Below are positions 15,668 to 23,593 of a DNA stretch of 28,720 nt, in pieces. Position numbers and translations under genes: made by a program. Every line of letters starts with the position of its first letter. Within the stretch, counting starts at the first letter, position 1. This DNA comes from an uncultured Lachnospiraceae bacterium (GTDB taxonomy: Bacteria > Bacillota > Clostridia > Lachnospirales > Lachnospiraceae), in contig CAJUBP010000053.1 of assembly GCA_910584585.1 (NCBI GenBank), positions 1 through 28,720 of the forward strand, read 5' to 3'. Below the pieces are notes generated by a model that ran no database searches, had not been told where the DNA came from, and saw only the letters and a program-made list of their open reading frames with translations.

Positions 15668-17686
15668 TTATTTTTTTAATGAAAACCGGCCAATCAGCCC
15701 CTTTAAGTTCTGTGCCTGGGCTGCCAGTTCTTCGCTGGAAGACGCGCTTTCCTGGGCAGTCATAGAATTGGTGGTAACTGCCACAGACATCTGCTCGAAT
15801 CCGGTATTAATCTGCTCTATGGCGGCCGCCTGTTCTCTTGCCGCTTCCGCAATCTCAGCAATAATGCCGTTGATCTCACTGGTATTGTTTACGACCTGAG
15901 TGAGGGATTCGGCGGTCTCATTGACAATATTTGTACCGTTTTCCACGGTTTCGATGGACTTCAAAATTAGCTGGGCGGTATTCTGGGCTGCTTTTGCGCT
16001 CTCTTCCGCAAGGCTGCGCACTTCTTCCGCCACAACAGAGAATCCTCTTCCGGCTTCACCGGCCCGGGCCGCTTCGATGGCCGCGTTTAAGGACAGCAGG
16101 TTGGTCTGTTCCGCAATGTCTTCAATATTCTTGATAATATCGCTGATTTTGGCGGAACCGGCTTTGATTTCAACCATGGCGCCGATCATGGACTGCATCT
16201 GCTGATTGCAGGTTTCTACATTTTTCTCAGCTTCCAGAGAACGTAAATTTGCCCGGGAAGCGTTGTCGGCAGTAAGCCTTACCTGCTCAGAAACATTTGC
16301 AATGCTTGCGGTCAGTTCTTCTAATACGCTTGCCTGATCTGTGGTGCTGTCTGCCAGGCTTTTCGCGCCCTGTGAGGTGCCGTCGGAGTGATCCGCAACA
16401 AGATCCGCAGCGCTGTTCATCTGCGTCATGGTCTCATTGAGGGAGCCTACAATGGTGTCAATAGACTCTTTTAAGCTGACAAAATCTCCGGTAAAGCTGG
16501 CCTCCGTCTGAATATCCAGATTGCCGTCTGACAACTGCGCCAGTACTCGGGTGATATCGGAGATATACAGATTCAGACTTTGGATGGTGTCATTCAGGTT
16601 ATTGGAGAGAATGGTAAGCTCATTTCCGGTATTTATAATCTCAACCGGCGTTTTTAAATCGCCTTCGGCAAGCTTGACCAGACGTTCCGTTACAAAATCC
16701 ACCGGATGGATGATGTCTTTGATTTTGCGGGCCATCAGGGAGATATTGGCAGCTAAAAGCAAGAGGCCGATCACGCTGTTGACAAGAACGGAAATCCAGA
16801 CCATGGAGGTAAATTCCCGGTTCGGCGCAGTGATAATCAGACGCCAGTCTTCATGGCCTTTGACCGGACAGTAGGCCGCAAACATGCTTTTGCCGTTCTG
16901 CCGGTAGGTGACGGTGCCTGATTCAGTGGTGGAAAGAATTTTCTCGGTCGCCTTTGCCAGAGATGGGTTTTTGCCGTCTGTCTGGGTGATGGCGTTGGAC
17001 TGATCCGCGATTTTCTGCTGATCTTTATGGAAAATTACGGTGCCCTCTTTATTGATAATGTATGCGTGTCCCGTTTTGCCGAATGTGATTTCTCCGATTT
17101 TATCATTGACAGAGGCAACCAGATCCACAATGTATACGGTGCCCACAATGGTGTCGTCATTGTATACCGGCGCGCCGCTGATAATGATGATATCGCCGTT
17201 GAGGCGGTTGATAATCGGTTCGCCGACAAATACGCCGCCCTTGGATGTTGTCTGGAAATGAAGCTGATCGTTAAAGTCAAAATCTCCGTAATTGGAATAG
17301 CCCTGACCGTTCAGCTCCACAAATCCTACTTCGTCATAATTATTCTGGGTTCGGACGTTTTCCATGGCTTCTAATTTTTCCTCCTTGGACGCGCCGGTAT
17401 CCCGGATGGTCTCTAAAGAGGCCACATTCAGCGCGTTCACTTCCAGGGTGTGCAGCGTCTGCTCCACGGCGGAAGAAGTTGAATTTAACGCCACACTGGC
17501 CATTTCATGAAGGGTGTTCATGTTGCTGATATACATAAATACGCCGGATACGACAATCAGCGCGATGACTGACAGCAGAAACAGCCGGGTGACTTGTGAA
17601 ACCAGCAATTTTTGAAGGCTCTGATCCTGATTCTGTTTCTTTTCCTTCTTTGCCGGTTTGGAAGTTTGTTTTTTTATTTTTTTCAT
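15668..17686 (-). CDS. Methyl-accepting chemotaxis protein with dCache sensor
   Basis: The 672-residue receptor has a basic cytoplasmic tail, a membrane segment (about 32-53), an extracellular double-Cache sensor (about 55-290; FVELNGQGYSNYGDFDF, EPIINRLNGDIIIISGAPVY), a second membrane segment (about 296-320), HAMP, and a full signalling coiled coil with the tip IAEQTNLLSLNAAIEAARAGE. It lacks the RxWY pattern seen in the other two large receptors here, so it probably senses something different. The end LIGRFSLKK is also unlike theirs. AGGAGG precedes the ATG. It has its own promoter and a structured leader. Confidence 0.95.
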   Translation of the reverse strand: MKKIKKQTSKPAKKEKKQNQDQSLQKLLVSQVTRLFLLSVIALIVVSGVFMYISNMNTLHEMASVALNSTSSAVEQTLHTLEVNALNVASLETIRDTGASKEEKLEAMENVRTQNNYDEVGFVELNGQGYSNYGDFDFNDQLHFQTTSKGGVFVGEPIINRLNGDIIIISGAPVYNDDTIVGTVYIVDLVASVNDKIGEITFGKTGHAYIINKEGTVIFHKDQQKIADQSNAITQTDGKNPSLAKATEKILSTTESGTVTYRQNGKSMFAAYCPVKGHEDWRLIITAPNREFTSMVWISVLVNSVIGLLLLAANISLMARKIKDIIHPVDFVTERLVKLAEGDLKTPVEIINTGNELTILSNNLNDTIQSLNLYISDITRVLAQLSDGNLDIQTEASFTGDFVSLKESIDTIVGSLNETMTQMNSAADLVADHSDGTSQGAKSLADSTTDQASVLEELTASIANVSEQVRLTADNASRANLRSLEAEKNVETCNQQMQSMIGAMVEIKAGSAKISDIIKNIEDIAEQTNLLSLNAAIEAARAGEAGRGFSVVAEEVRSLAEESAKAAQNTAQLILKSIETVENGTNIVNETAESLTQVVNNTSEINGIIAEIAEAAREQAAAIEQINTGFEQMSVAVTTNSMTAQESASSSEELAAQAQNLKGLIGRFSLKK

Positions 17687-17708
17687 CTTTGGCCTCCTGT
17701 TTTTTGCC

Positions 17709-17753
17709 AGTTCCAGGCTGAACGAAAAGCGGCAGCCTTCCGAACGGAACTGT
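17709..17753 (-). ncRNA. Structured 5' leader of the chemoreceptor gene
   Basis: In the mRNA, CAGTTCC pairs with GGAACTG (outer stem, 17747-17753 with 17709-17715) and AGGCTG pairs with CAGCCT (inner stem, 17734-17739 with 17716-17721). A 7-nt bulge lies on one side and a 12-nt loop at the top. It sits between the promoter and the ribosome binding site. No T run follows, so it is not a terminator. It does not match a riboswitch I know, including c-di-GMP types; it may only affect mRNA stability. Confidence 0.4.
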
Positions 17754-17770
17754 TCAAATCCTTTAAATTC

Positions 17771-17799
17771 AGAATAGCATTTCAGGGGTGCGCTGTCAA
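17771..17799 (-). promoter_or_regulatory. Sigma-A-type promoter of the chemoreceptor at 15668-17686
   Basis: On the minus strand TTGACA (17799-17794) and TATTCT (17776-17771) are 17 bp apart, about 85 bp before the start codon. This is a close consensus match and differs from the flagellar sigma-D pattern. Confidence 0.7.
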
Positions 17800-17819
17800 T
17801 GTGAAATCTTGCTCAACAG

Positions 17820-17848
17820 TTGCAAAGTTCGGAAAATCCTTTTATAAT
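17820..17848 (+). promoter_or_regulatory. Sigma-A-type promoter of the exonuclease-topB group
   Basis: TTGCAA (17820-17825) and a perfect TATAAT (17843-17848) are 17 bp apart, 27 bp before the start codon of the exonuclease gene. It is divergent from the chemoreceptor promoter, the two -35 elements being about 20 bp apart. Confidence 0.75.
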
Positions 17849-17875
17849 CAATCTGTAATGGAAGGGAGAAAAGCA

Positions 17876-18550
17876 ATGGTAAAAAACGGAGGAAAACGGC
17901 TGACCAAGTACATAGCAGATTATGTGGTATTCGATCTGGAAACCACAGGAGTCCGGCAGGGACTGGATCGGATTATCGAGATATCAGCCATAAAAGTGCG
18001 GGGCCATGAAATGGCGGAACAATACACAACGCTGGCAGATCCTGAAATGCATATTCCAAAAGGGGCCACGGCTGTCAACGGCATTACCGATGATATGGTA
18101 AAAGGCGCGCCCAGGATAAAAGATGCTGTGGAGGGTTTTTTAAATTTTATCGGGAACGATATTCTGGTAGGCCACAATATCCATACCTTTGATTTGAATT
18201 TTATCTGTGACGCAGCTATGGAAACGCTGGGAGCGGAAGTGAAGAATGATTACATAGACACTCTGTATCTATCCAGGAAGTGTCTGCCTCAGCTTTCCCG
18301 TCACAGATTGACGGACGTGTCGGAGCATTTTGGAATCAGCATTCAGGGAGCGCACCGGGCATTGAATGACTGTATCATGAATCAGCAATGCTATGAGGAA
18401 TTGGGGAAGATTCTGCAGAAAATACAGCCGGTGTCACAGGATATCCGCTGTCCTCTGTGCGGGGCGGATATGATTAAGCGCAGCGGAAAATACGGAGAGT
18501 TTTACGGGTGCAGCAGCTTCCCGGGCTGCAGGGGAACCAGGAAAATATAG
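17876..18550 (+). CDS. DnaQ-like 3'-5' exonuclease with C-terminal topoisomerase-type zinc finger
   Basis: The 224-residue protein has a DEDDh exonuclease domain (about 15-175): ExoI FDLETTG with Asp20 and Glu22, ExoII VGHNIHTFDLNF, ExoIII HRALNDC. This resembles the proofreading domain of PolC. A short tail follows with four cysteines, CPLCGADMIKRSG and FYGCSSFPGCRGTRKI, a C4 zinc finger of the kind at the C-terminus of type IA topoisomerases. I chose ATG 17876, behind GAAGGGAG; the frame is open further upstream, but that lies across the promoter. It is the first gene of a group that ends in topoisomerase III, so joint action on DNA ends or recombination intermediates is plausible but inferred. 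Confidence 0.88.
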   Translation: MVKNGGKRLTKYIADYVVFDLETTGVRQGLDRIIEISAIKVRGHEMAEQYTTLADPEMHIPKGATAVNGITDDMVKGAPRIKDAVEGFLNFIGNDILVGHNIHTFDLNFICDAAMETLGAEVKNDYIDTLYLSRKCLPQLSRHRLTDVSEHFGISIQGAHRALNDCIMNQQCYEELGKILQKIQPVSQDIRCPLCGADMIKRSGKYGEFYGCSSFPGCRGTRKI

Positions 18551-18668
18551 CGGCCGGCCTGAGAACGCAGACAGTTCGTGAGAAGCGCAGCGCTGCGGCC
18601 GGGCAAAACCCGGGCAGCTGGAAGCAGTTTTTGCCTGGGGGCAGACAAAACCAGAAAAGGAGCACAGC

Positions 18669-18896
18669 ATGTTTGGAAGAAAGAAAAAACAGCATTCGGA
18701 AATAAAGCCTTATAACCCCGGAACGCAGACGCCTGTCATCCGCGCCAGCATCTGCACCGGAGAACAGGTGGCCGGATTTAAAGACAAAGAAAGCGGAAAA
18801 TTTGAGGAAGCCATGTTAATCCGGGGCGAAGAAGATCTGCAGGAGTTCTGCAGCCGTTATCAGGTAAACCGAGAAGATATTAAGAAAGTGTGGTAA
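18669..18896 (+). CDS. Small hypothetical protein between exonuclease and topB
   Basis: The 75-residue protein opens with a basic segment (MFGRKKKQHSEIKPYNPG) and has a compact mixed core (VIRASICTGEQVAGFKDKESGKFEEAMLIRGEEDLQEFCSRYQVNREDIKKVW). No family function is known to me. AAAGGAG lies 7 bp before the ATG and the gene ends 3 bp before topB, so it is almost surely translated and coupled to topB. The 118-bp gap before it holds short GC-rich palindromes (CGCAGCGCTGCG near 18588) and a GGCAAAA/TTTTGCC pairing, but no clear terminator. Confidence 0.75.
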   Translation: MFGRKKKQHSEIKPYNPGTQTPVIRASICTGEQVAGFKDKESGKFEEAMLIRGEEDLQEFCSRYQVNREDIKKVW

Positions 18897-18899
18897 GAG

Positions 18900-21122
18900 A
18901 TGAAAGCATTAGTGATTGCGGAAAAACCAAGCGTGGGCAGGGACATTGCCAGGGTGTTGGGATGCAGCAGGGGCGGCAATGGTTTTCTGGAAGGAAAAGA
19001 CTATGTGGTGACCTGGGCCCTGGGGCATCTGGTGGAGCTTTCTGATCCGGAGAGCTACGGGGAACAGTGGAAAACCTGGAAGATGGAAACGCTTCCCATG
19101 ATGCCCAAGACCCTGGAAATCCAGGTGATTAAGAAGACTGGCAAGCAGTATCAGACCGTAAAGACTCAGATGTACCGCAAAGATGTGGGAGAGATTATTA
19201 TCGCCACAGACGCAGGACGGGAAGGCGAACTGGTAGCCCGCTGGATTATCAAGAAATCAGGCGTGAAAAAGCCCATGAAACGGCTGTGGATCTCTTCTGT
19301 GACGGATAAGGCCATCCGGCAGGGGTTTGCCCATCTAAAGGACGCCGGGGAATATCAGAAGTTGTACGAAGCCGCCGTAGCCCGGGCGGAAGCGGACTGG
19401 CTGGTGGGATTAAACGCCACCAGGGCCCTTACGGTGAAGCATAATGCGCAGCTTTCCTGCGGCAGGGTCCAGACGCCTACCCTTGCAATTATTGCCAAGC
19501 GGGAGGCCCAGATCCGGGGCTTTAAGCCTCAGCCTTATTACGGCCTGAAGGTGAAGGGGAACGGAATCTGGTTTCACTGGCGCTCGGAGCACAACAGCCC
19601 AACCACCGGTTCCCGTGAGGAAATCACCAATGTCAGCGATAAAGTGAGAAACAGCACAGGAATTGTAGAAGAGGTAAAGAAAAAACAGCAGAAATCTTAT
19701 GCGCCGCCGCTGTATGATTTGACTTCTCTGCAGCAGGACGCCAACCGGCTCTACGGCTTTTCCGCCAAACAGACCCTGGACTATATGCAGCGTCTGTACG
19801 AACATTATAAGGTGGTGACTTATCCCAGGACAGATTCCAGGTATCTGACTCAGGATCTTGTGGAAACATTGCCGGAGCGGATCAAAGCCTGCCGGGGCGG
19901 AGTCTACGGGCCGGTCTGCGCGAAACTGCTGAAATCCCCCGTAAAGGGAAATAAATCCTTCGTGGACGATAAGAAAGTTTCCGATCATCACGCCATTATT
20001 CCCACAGAACAGGGAATCAGCTTCAGTGAGCTGGAATATGGCGAACGGAAAATTTATGAGCTGGTGATTTCCCGGTTCCTGGCGGTTCTGCTTCCGCCCT
20101 GCGAATATGAACAGACGGAAGTGACAGTGCTCTGCGAAGGAGAGCGCTTTACGGCAAAAGGGAAAACAGTCCGTCATCCCGGCTGGCAGGAAATCAGGAA
20201 TCTTCAGAAAGAAGAAGGGGCGTTCCAGGAGGAATCCGAAGAGGAAGAACTGTGGGAAAAGGGAAGCCGCAGAGAGGAAATCCTGGAGCAGATGCCGGAT
20301 TTTGCCAAGGGGCAGAAGATTCTGTTTGGCCAGGGAACCATCAGCGAGGGGAAAACAAAGCCGCCGCTGCCTTTTACCGAGGCTACCCTGCTTGCCGCCA
20401 TGGAAAATCCGGTAAAATACATGGAAAGCGCAGACAAGAGTTTAAAAAAGACATTGGGAGAAACGGGAGGCCTGGGAACCGTGGCTACCCGGGCGGATAT
20501 TATCGAAAAGCTTTTTAACAGCTTTATGCTGGAAAAGAAAGATCAGTATATCCATCTGACTTCCAAGGGCAGGCAGGTGCTGGAACTGGCGCCGGAAGGA
20601 CTGACTTCCCCGGAGCTTACGGCAAAATGGGAACAGGAACTTTCCGATATTGCCGCCGGCAAAGCCAAAAAGAAAGACTTTGAGGCGAAAATCCGCAGTT
20701 ATACGGCCGATATTGTCAGAGATATTGCAGCTTCCTCCAAAACCTACCGGCACGATAATCTGACCGGAAAGAAATGTCCGGAATGCGGCAAGCTGCTCTT
20801 AGAAGTCAATCACAAAAACGGCCGGATGCTGGTATGCCAGGACAGAGAATGCGGCTATCGCAGGACTTTGTCAAAAATCACCAATGCCCGCTGTCCCCAG
20901 TGCCATAAGAAAATGGAACTGACAGGCGAGGGAGAGCAGAGACGTTTTACCTGTGTCTGCGGCTATCGGGAGAAGCTTTCCGCCTTTGAAAAGCGCAAGA
21001 AAGAAAATGGCGGCGGGGTGTCGAAAAAGGATGTGAACCGCTATATGAACAAGATGAAGCAGGAGGCAAAGGAACCAATCAACAATGCCTTTGCTGACGC
21101 CCTTGCAAAAATAAAATTGTAA
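18900..21122 (+). CDS. topB: DNA topoisomerase III (type IA)
   Basis: Topoisomerase III passes single strands and unlinks recombination and replication intermediates. The 740 residues include the Toprim domain at the N-terminus (KALVIAEKPSVGRDIARVLG, then IIATDAGREGELVARWI), the central CGRVQTPTLAIIAKRE, and the active-site tyrosine in VVTYPRTDSRYL (about residue 308). Later blocks are DHHAIIPTEQG and GLGTVATRADIIEKLF, followed by C-terminal zinc ribbons (CPECGKLLLEV, CPQCHKKMEL) and a basic tail. Length and order are normal for TopB. The start is 3 bp past the small gene's stop. Confidence 0.96.
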   Translation: MKALVIAEKPSVGRDIARVLGCSRGGNGFLEGKDYVVTWALGHLVELSDPESYGEQWKTWKMETLPMMPKTLEIQVIKKTGKQYQTVKTQMYRKDVGEIIIATDAGREGELVARWIIKKSGVKKPMKRLWISSVTDKAIRQGFAHLKDAGEYQKLYEAAVARAEADWLVGLNATRALTVKHNAQLSCGRVQTPTLAIIAKREAQIRGFKPQPYYGLKVKGNGIWFHWRSEHNSPTTGSREEITNVSDKVRNSTGIVEEVKKKQQKSYAPPLYDLTSLQQDANRLYGFSAKQTLDYMQRLYEHYKVVTYPRTDSRYLTQDLVETLPERIKACRGGVYGPVCAKLLKSPVKGNKSFVDDKKVSDHHAIIPTEQGISFSELEYGERKIYELVISRFLAVLLPPCEYEQTEVTVLCEGERFTAKGKTVRHPGWQEIRNLQKEEGAFQEESEEEELWEKGSRREEILEQMPDFAKGQKILFGQGTISEGKTKPPLPFTEATLLAAMENPVKYMESADKSLKKTLGETGGLGTVATRADIIEKLFNSFMLEKKDQYIHLTSKGRQVLELAPEGLTSPELTAKWEQELSDIAAGKAKKKDFEAKIRSYTADIVRDIAASSKTYRHDNLTGKKCPECGKLLLEVNHKNGRMLVCQDRECGYRRTLSKITNARCPQCHKKMELTGEGEQRRFTCVCGYREKLSAFEKRKKENGGGVSKKDVNRYMNKMKQEAKEPINNAFADALAKIKL

Positions 21123-21126
21123 ATCA

Positions 21127-21211
21127 ACGGTTCTGAGTTCTGGCATGATTCATTGTGCCGGAACGAGTTGAATACGGTTCTGAGTTTTGGCATGATTCAT
21201 TGTGCCGGAAC
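21127..21211 (+). repeat. Two tandem hairpins after topB
   Basis: A 38-bp sequence beginning ACGGTTCTGAG occurs at 21127-21164 and 21174-21211 with one mismatch. Each copy contains a 9-bp stem (GTTCTGGCA or GTTTTGGCA with TGCCGGAAC) around a 10-nt loop. They begin 4 bp past the topB stop. No T tract follows, so they may be mRNA 3'-end stabilisers or inefficient terminators. Confidence 0.7.
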
Positions 21212-21214
21212 TGT

Positions 21215-21277
21215 AAAAACAGCTCCATTCAGGAATGATTCCCGACAAATACATGTCTCATTCCGAATGGGGCTGTT
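21215..21277 (-). terminator. Intrinsic terminator of the tandem chemoreceptor genes
   Basis: On the minus strand, 21277-21258 pairs with 21238-21218 over about 20 bp with one bulge and a G-T pair, followed by GTTTTTAC (21220-21213). It lies just beyond the stop-punctuated repeat array and ends the minus-strand transcript. It also faces the topB end. Confidence 0.75.
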
Positions 21278-21288
21278 GTCTGAGTTGC

Positions 21289-21516
21289 TTATTCGTTTCA
21301 TTCAAATTTCTGAACCATCTGATTCAGCGTTTCAGCCTGTGCAGTCTATTCGTTTAGTTCAAATTTCTGAACCACCTGATTCAGCGTTTCAGCCTGTGCA
21401 GTCGATTCGTTTAGTTCAAATTTCTGAACCATCTGATTCAGCGTTTCAGCCTGTGCAGTCTATTCGTTTAGTTCAAATTTCTGAACCATCTGATTCAGCG
21501 TTTCAGTCTGAGCAGC
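21289..21516 (-). repeat. 57-bp in-frame tandem array copying the receptor's C-terminal tail
   Basis: Directly after the stop codon of the chemoreceptor (TAG, 21519-21517), four 57-bp units follow in the same frame: 21516-21460, 21459-21403, 21402-21346 and 21345-21289. Each encodes a version of TAQAETLNQMVQKFELNE, the same tail that ends the receptor. The unit ends are TAG, TCG (serine), TAG, and TGA-AAC-GAA-TAA. The second unit therefore reads through into the third. There is no frameshift across 228 bp. The + strand of this segment also has an open frame, but it is only the complement of this array. Confidence 0.93.
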
Positions 21517-23550
21517 CTATTCGTTTAGTTCAAATTTCTGAACCATCTGATTCAGCATCTCAGCCTGGGTAGCCAGTTCCTCAGAAGTGGCGGAGGTTTC
21601 CTGGGAGGCTGCGGAATTGTCCTGGATTCCGTGGGCCATTTCCTCAATGCCCATTCGCAGCTGGTTCATGTTTTCCGCCTGCACCGCCGCGTTTTCCGCC
21701 GTTTCCTGTATCATTTGATTGACATGGTCGATGGCTGAGACAGATTCTTTCAGGGATTCCATAGCGCTGCCGGCAATGTCATTTCCTTTGCGGATTTCCT
21801 CCATGGAAATTTCAATCAGCTCTTTGGTGTTGTTGGCCGCTTCAGAGCTTTCCAGCGCCAATTTTCCGATTTCATCCGCAACTACGGCGAAGCCTTTTCC
21901 CGCTTCCCCGGCCCGGGCGGCCTCAATGGAAGCGTTCAGGGAAAGGAGATTGGTCTGGGAAGCGATATCCTCAATGGTCTGGATGATGCCCACCACCTGC
22001 TGGGAGGTTTCCTGTATCTTGTCCATGGCGTTCATCATCTGCTTCATTTTTTCCTGATTCTCTTCGATGATGGCGGCGGCCTGTTCCGTCGCCTTGGCGG
22101 AAGCCTCCGCTTCTTTGCGGCTGTTGTCCACCTGCTCTGCCACGGTTGCGGTGGTTGCCGTAAGCTGTTCGATGGAGGCGGCCTGCTGCTCCGCGCCTTC
22201 CGCCAGAATCTGGGAGGCGGAGGCCAGCTCAGAAGCCCCTACGGACACGTGCTGGGAACTTTCGTTGATGCCCAGCATCACCTGATTCATGGAATCGGAA
22301 ATATTGAGAAGGGCGGTTTTTATCTTCTGGAATTCGCCTACATAATCGTTTTTCAGGCTGATGTTCAGGTTTCCGTCCGCCACCTGGGCCAGCACTTCCG
22401 CCGTTTCGTCAATGTATACGATATATTCTTTCAGGCGGCTGACTGTTTTCTGGATGGATTCCCCCAGTTCCCCGATTTCATCCTGGCTTGTCACCTGAAG
22501 ATTGACATCCAGATCTCCGGCGGCAAGTTTTTGCGCAGTCTGATTCAGGTCCATAATGGGCTTTGTCAGGCTGGCGGAGCTTTTGCGGATGCTGAACGCG
22601 ATTAAAGCGATGCCAGCCGCAAATATGAGAAGCAGCCCCAGAACCATTGCCAGCAGCGTTGCGTAATATTCAGAAGAAGGCAGGCTGCTTAATACCATAT
22701 AACCGGTATCTCCGGCATGCTGCAGGTAGCCGTATTTTGTTACGCCGTCTGTTTTGTATTTCAGAAATTCATTTTTAGCGGATTCTACGGCATTGACCAC
22801 ATTTTTGGATATGTTGATATCCCGGATATTTTTTTGGATGATATCGTTCTGGGGATGGTAAACGATCATGCCGTCTCCAGATAACAGCAGGAGGTATCCT
22901 TTGCGGCCGATTTTATATTCGCTCATGATCCTGGTCATTTGATCCAGGGTGATATCCATGCCCACTGCGCCCAGAATGTCTCCGGTTACCTCGTCATATA
23001 CCGGCGCGGCAGCGCTTAAGACCATTTTGCCGTTGGTGGAATCCACATAGGGCTCTGTTAAAATCGTTTTTTCTGTTTCGATGCAGCTGTACCAGCTCCG
23101 GCCGGTAATATCCCAGCCTTCTTCATTGGTAAGTCCGTCGGACTGCAGAAAAGAACTTGCGTCTAAATCAGAAATCCATACAGCCATGACGTTTTCGGAA
23201 TCTGTGGCCGCAATATTCGCCAGATTGTTCAAAACAGTGTCCTTGTGGGCTGCCTGACTGATATTGCCGCCGGCTTTTGTCTCCCGCATAACCTGTTTGA
23301 TTTCCGGATTGGCGGCGAGTTGTTCTACGCTTTTGGTATATTGTTCTAAAAATCCGGTTAACTGATTTGCAGTTGCGTTGGATTCCTGAGTCAGTTCCGT
23401 TTTTTTTGCCGAAATGCTGAGCCAGCCCACCATGCAGATGGCAACAGCCGCTATCAGCAGAAATACCAGAATCACGCTTCCTCCGATTTGACGGAGTATT
23501 TCGTCTGCGATTCGTTTTCTGGAATTTGTCGTCGTCTTTTGTCGTTTCAT
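21517..23550 (-). CDS. Methyl-accepting chemotaxis protein, dCache (second of tandem pair)
   Basis: The 677-residue receptor has a membrane segment near residues 24-46, a dCache_1 sensor (about 50-290), a second membrane segment (about 293-318), HAMP, and a signalling domain with tip IASQTNLLSLNASIEAARAGE. The sensor contains GRSWYSCIETEKTILTEPYVDS and GAVGMDI, matching the R-x-WY, Y-x-D, D pattern reported for amino-acid-binding dCache domains, so an amino-acid ligand is likely. The signalling half is identical to that of the upstream paralogue. I chose ATG at 23550 with GGGAGG upstream; an in-frame start at 23601 would overlap the gene before. The stop is followed by a stop-punctuated array of tail repeats. 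Confidence 0.94.
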   Translation of the reverse strand: MKRQKTTTNSRKRIADEILRQIGGSVILVFLLIAAVAICMVGWLSISAKKTELTQESNATANQLTGFLEQYTKSVEQLAANPEIKQVMRETKAGGNISQAAHKDTVLNNLANIAATDSENVMAVWISDLDASSFLQSDGLTNEEGWDITGRSWYSCIETEKTILTEPYVDSTNGKMVLSAAAPVYDEVTGDILGAVGMDITLDQMTRIMSEYKIGRKGYLLLLSGDGMIVYHPQNDIIQKNIRDINISKNVVNAVESAKNEFLKYKTDGVTKYGYLQHAGDTGYMVLSSLPSSEYYATLLAMVLGLLLIFAAGIALIAFSIRKSSASLTKPIMDLNQTAQKLAAGDLDVNLQVTSQDEIGELGESIQKTVSRLKEYIVYIDETAEVLAQVADGNLNISLKNDYVGEFQKIKTALLNISDSMNQVMLGINESSQHVSVGASELASASQILAEGAEQQAASIEQLTATTATVAEQVDNSRKEAEASAKATEQAAAIIEENQEKMKQMMNAMDKIQETSQQVVGIIQTIEDIASQTNLLSLNASIEAARAGEAGKGFAVVADEIGKLALESSEAANNTKELIEISMEEIRKGNDIAGSAMESLKESVSAIDHVNQMIQETAENAAVQAENMNQLRMGIEEMAHGIQDNSAASQETSATSEELATQAEMLNQMVQKFELNE
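21527..22596 (-). repeat. 1070-bp direct repeat, copy A (receptor signalling half)
   Basis: 21527-22596 and 23604-24673 appear identical base for base, including three antisense frames whose translations match throughout. The identity stops abruptly on the sensor side at 22597, at the junction of the second membrane segment and HAMP. It stops on the other side within the Leu codon of the last four residues. The sensor halves outside are only similar. Confidence 0.9.
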
Positions 23551-23593
23551 AAATAACCTCCCAAATCTAATCCGTTTCTTTTTCGTTATTCTT

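Noticed and set aside
17687..17790. c-di-GMP riboswitch before the chemoreceptor
   Set aside because: The conserved GEMM core and tetraloop-receptor features were not found; only a simple two-helix hairpin is visible.
17612..17875. N-terminal extension of the exonuclease from an upstream in-frame start
   Set aside because: It would cross the divergent promoters and the receptor's leader. The start at 17876 has a good ribosome binding site and the expected N-terminus.
21289..21519. Possible CRISPR array
   Set aside because: Units are contiguous 57-bp tandem copies with no unique spacers, and they encode the receptor tail.
21153..21572. Plus-strand open frame encoding a repeated ISEPSDSAFQPVQSIRLVQ motif
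   Set aside because: It is the complement of the receptor tail array. The minus-strand reading matches a real protein tail unit by unit, while the plus-strand frame has no ribosome binding site and no known relative.
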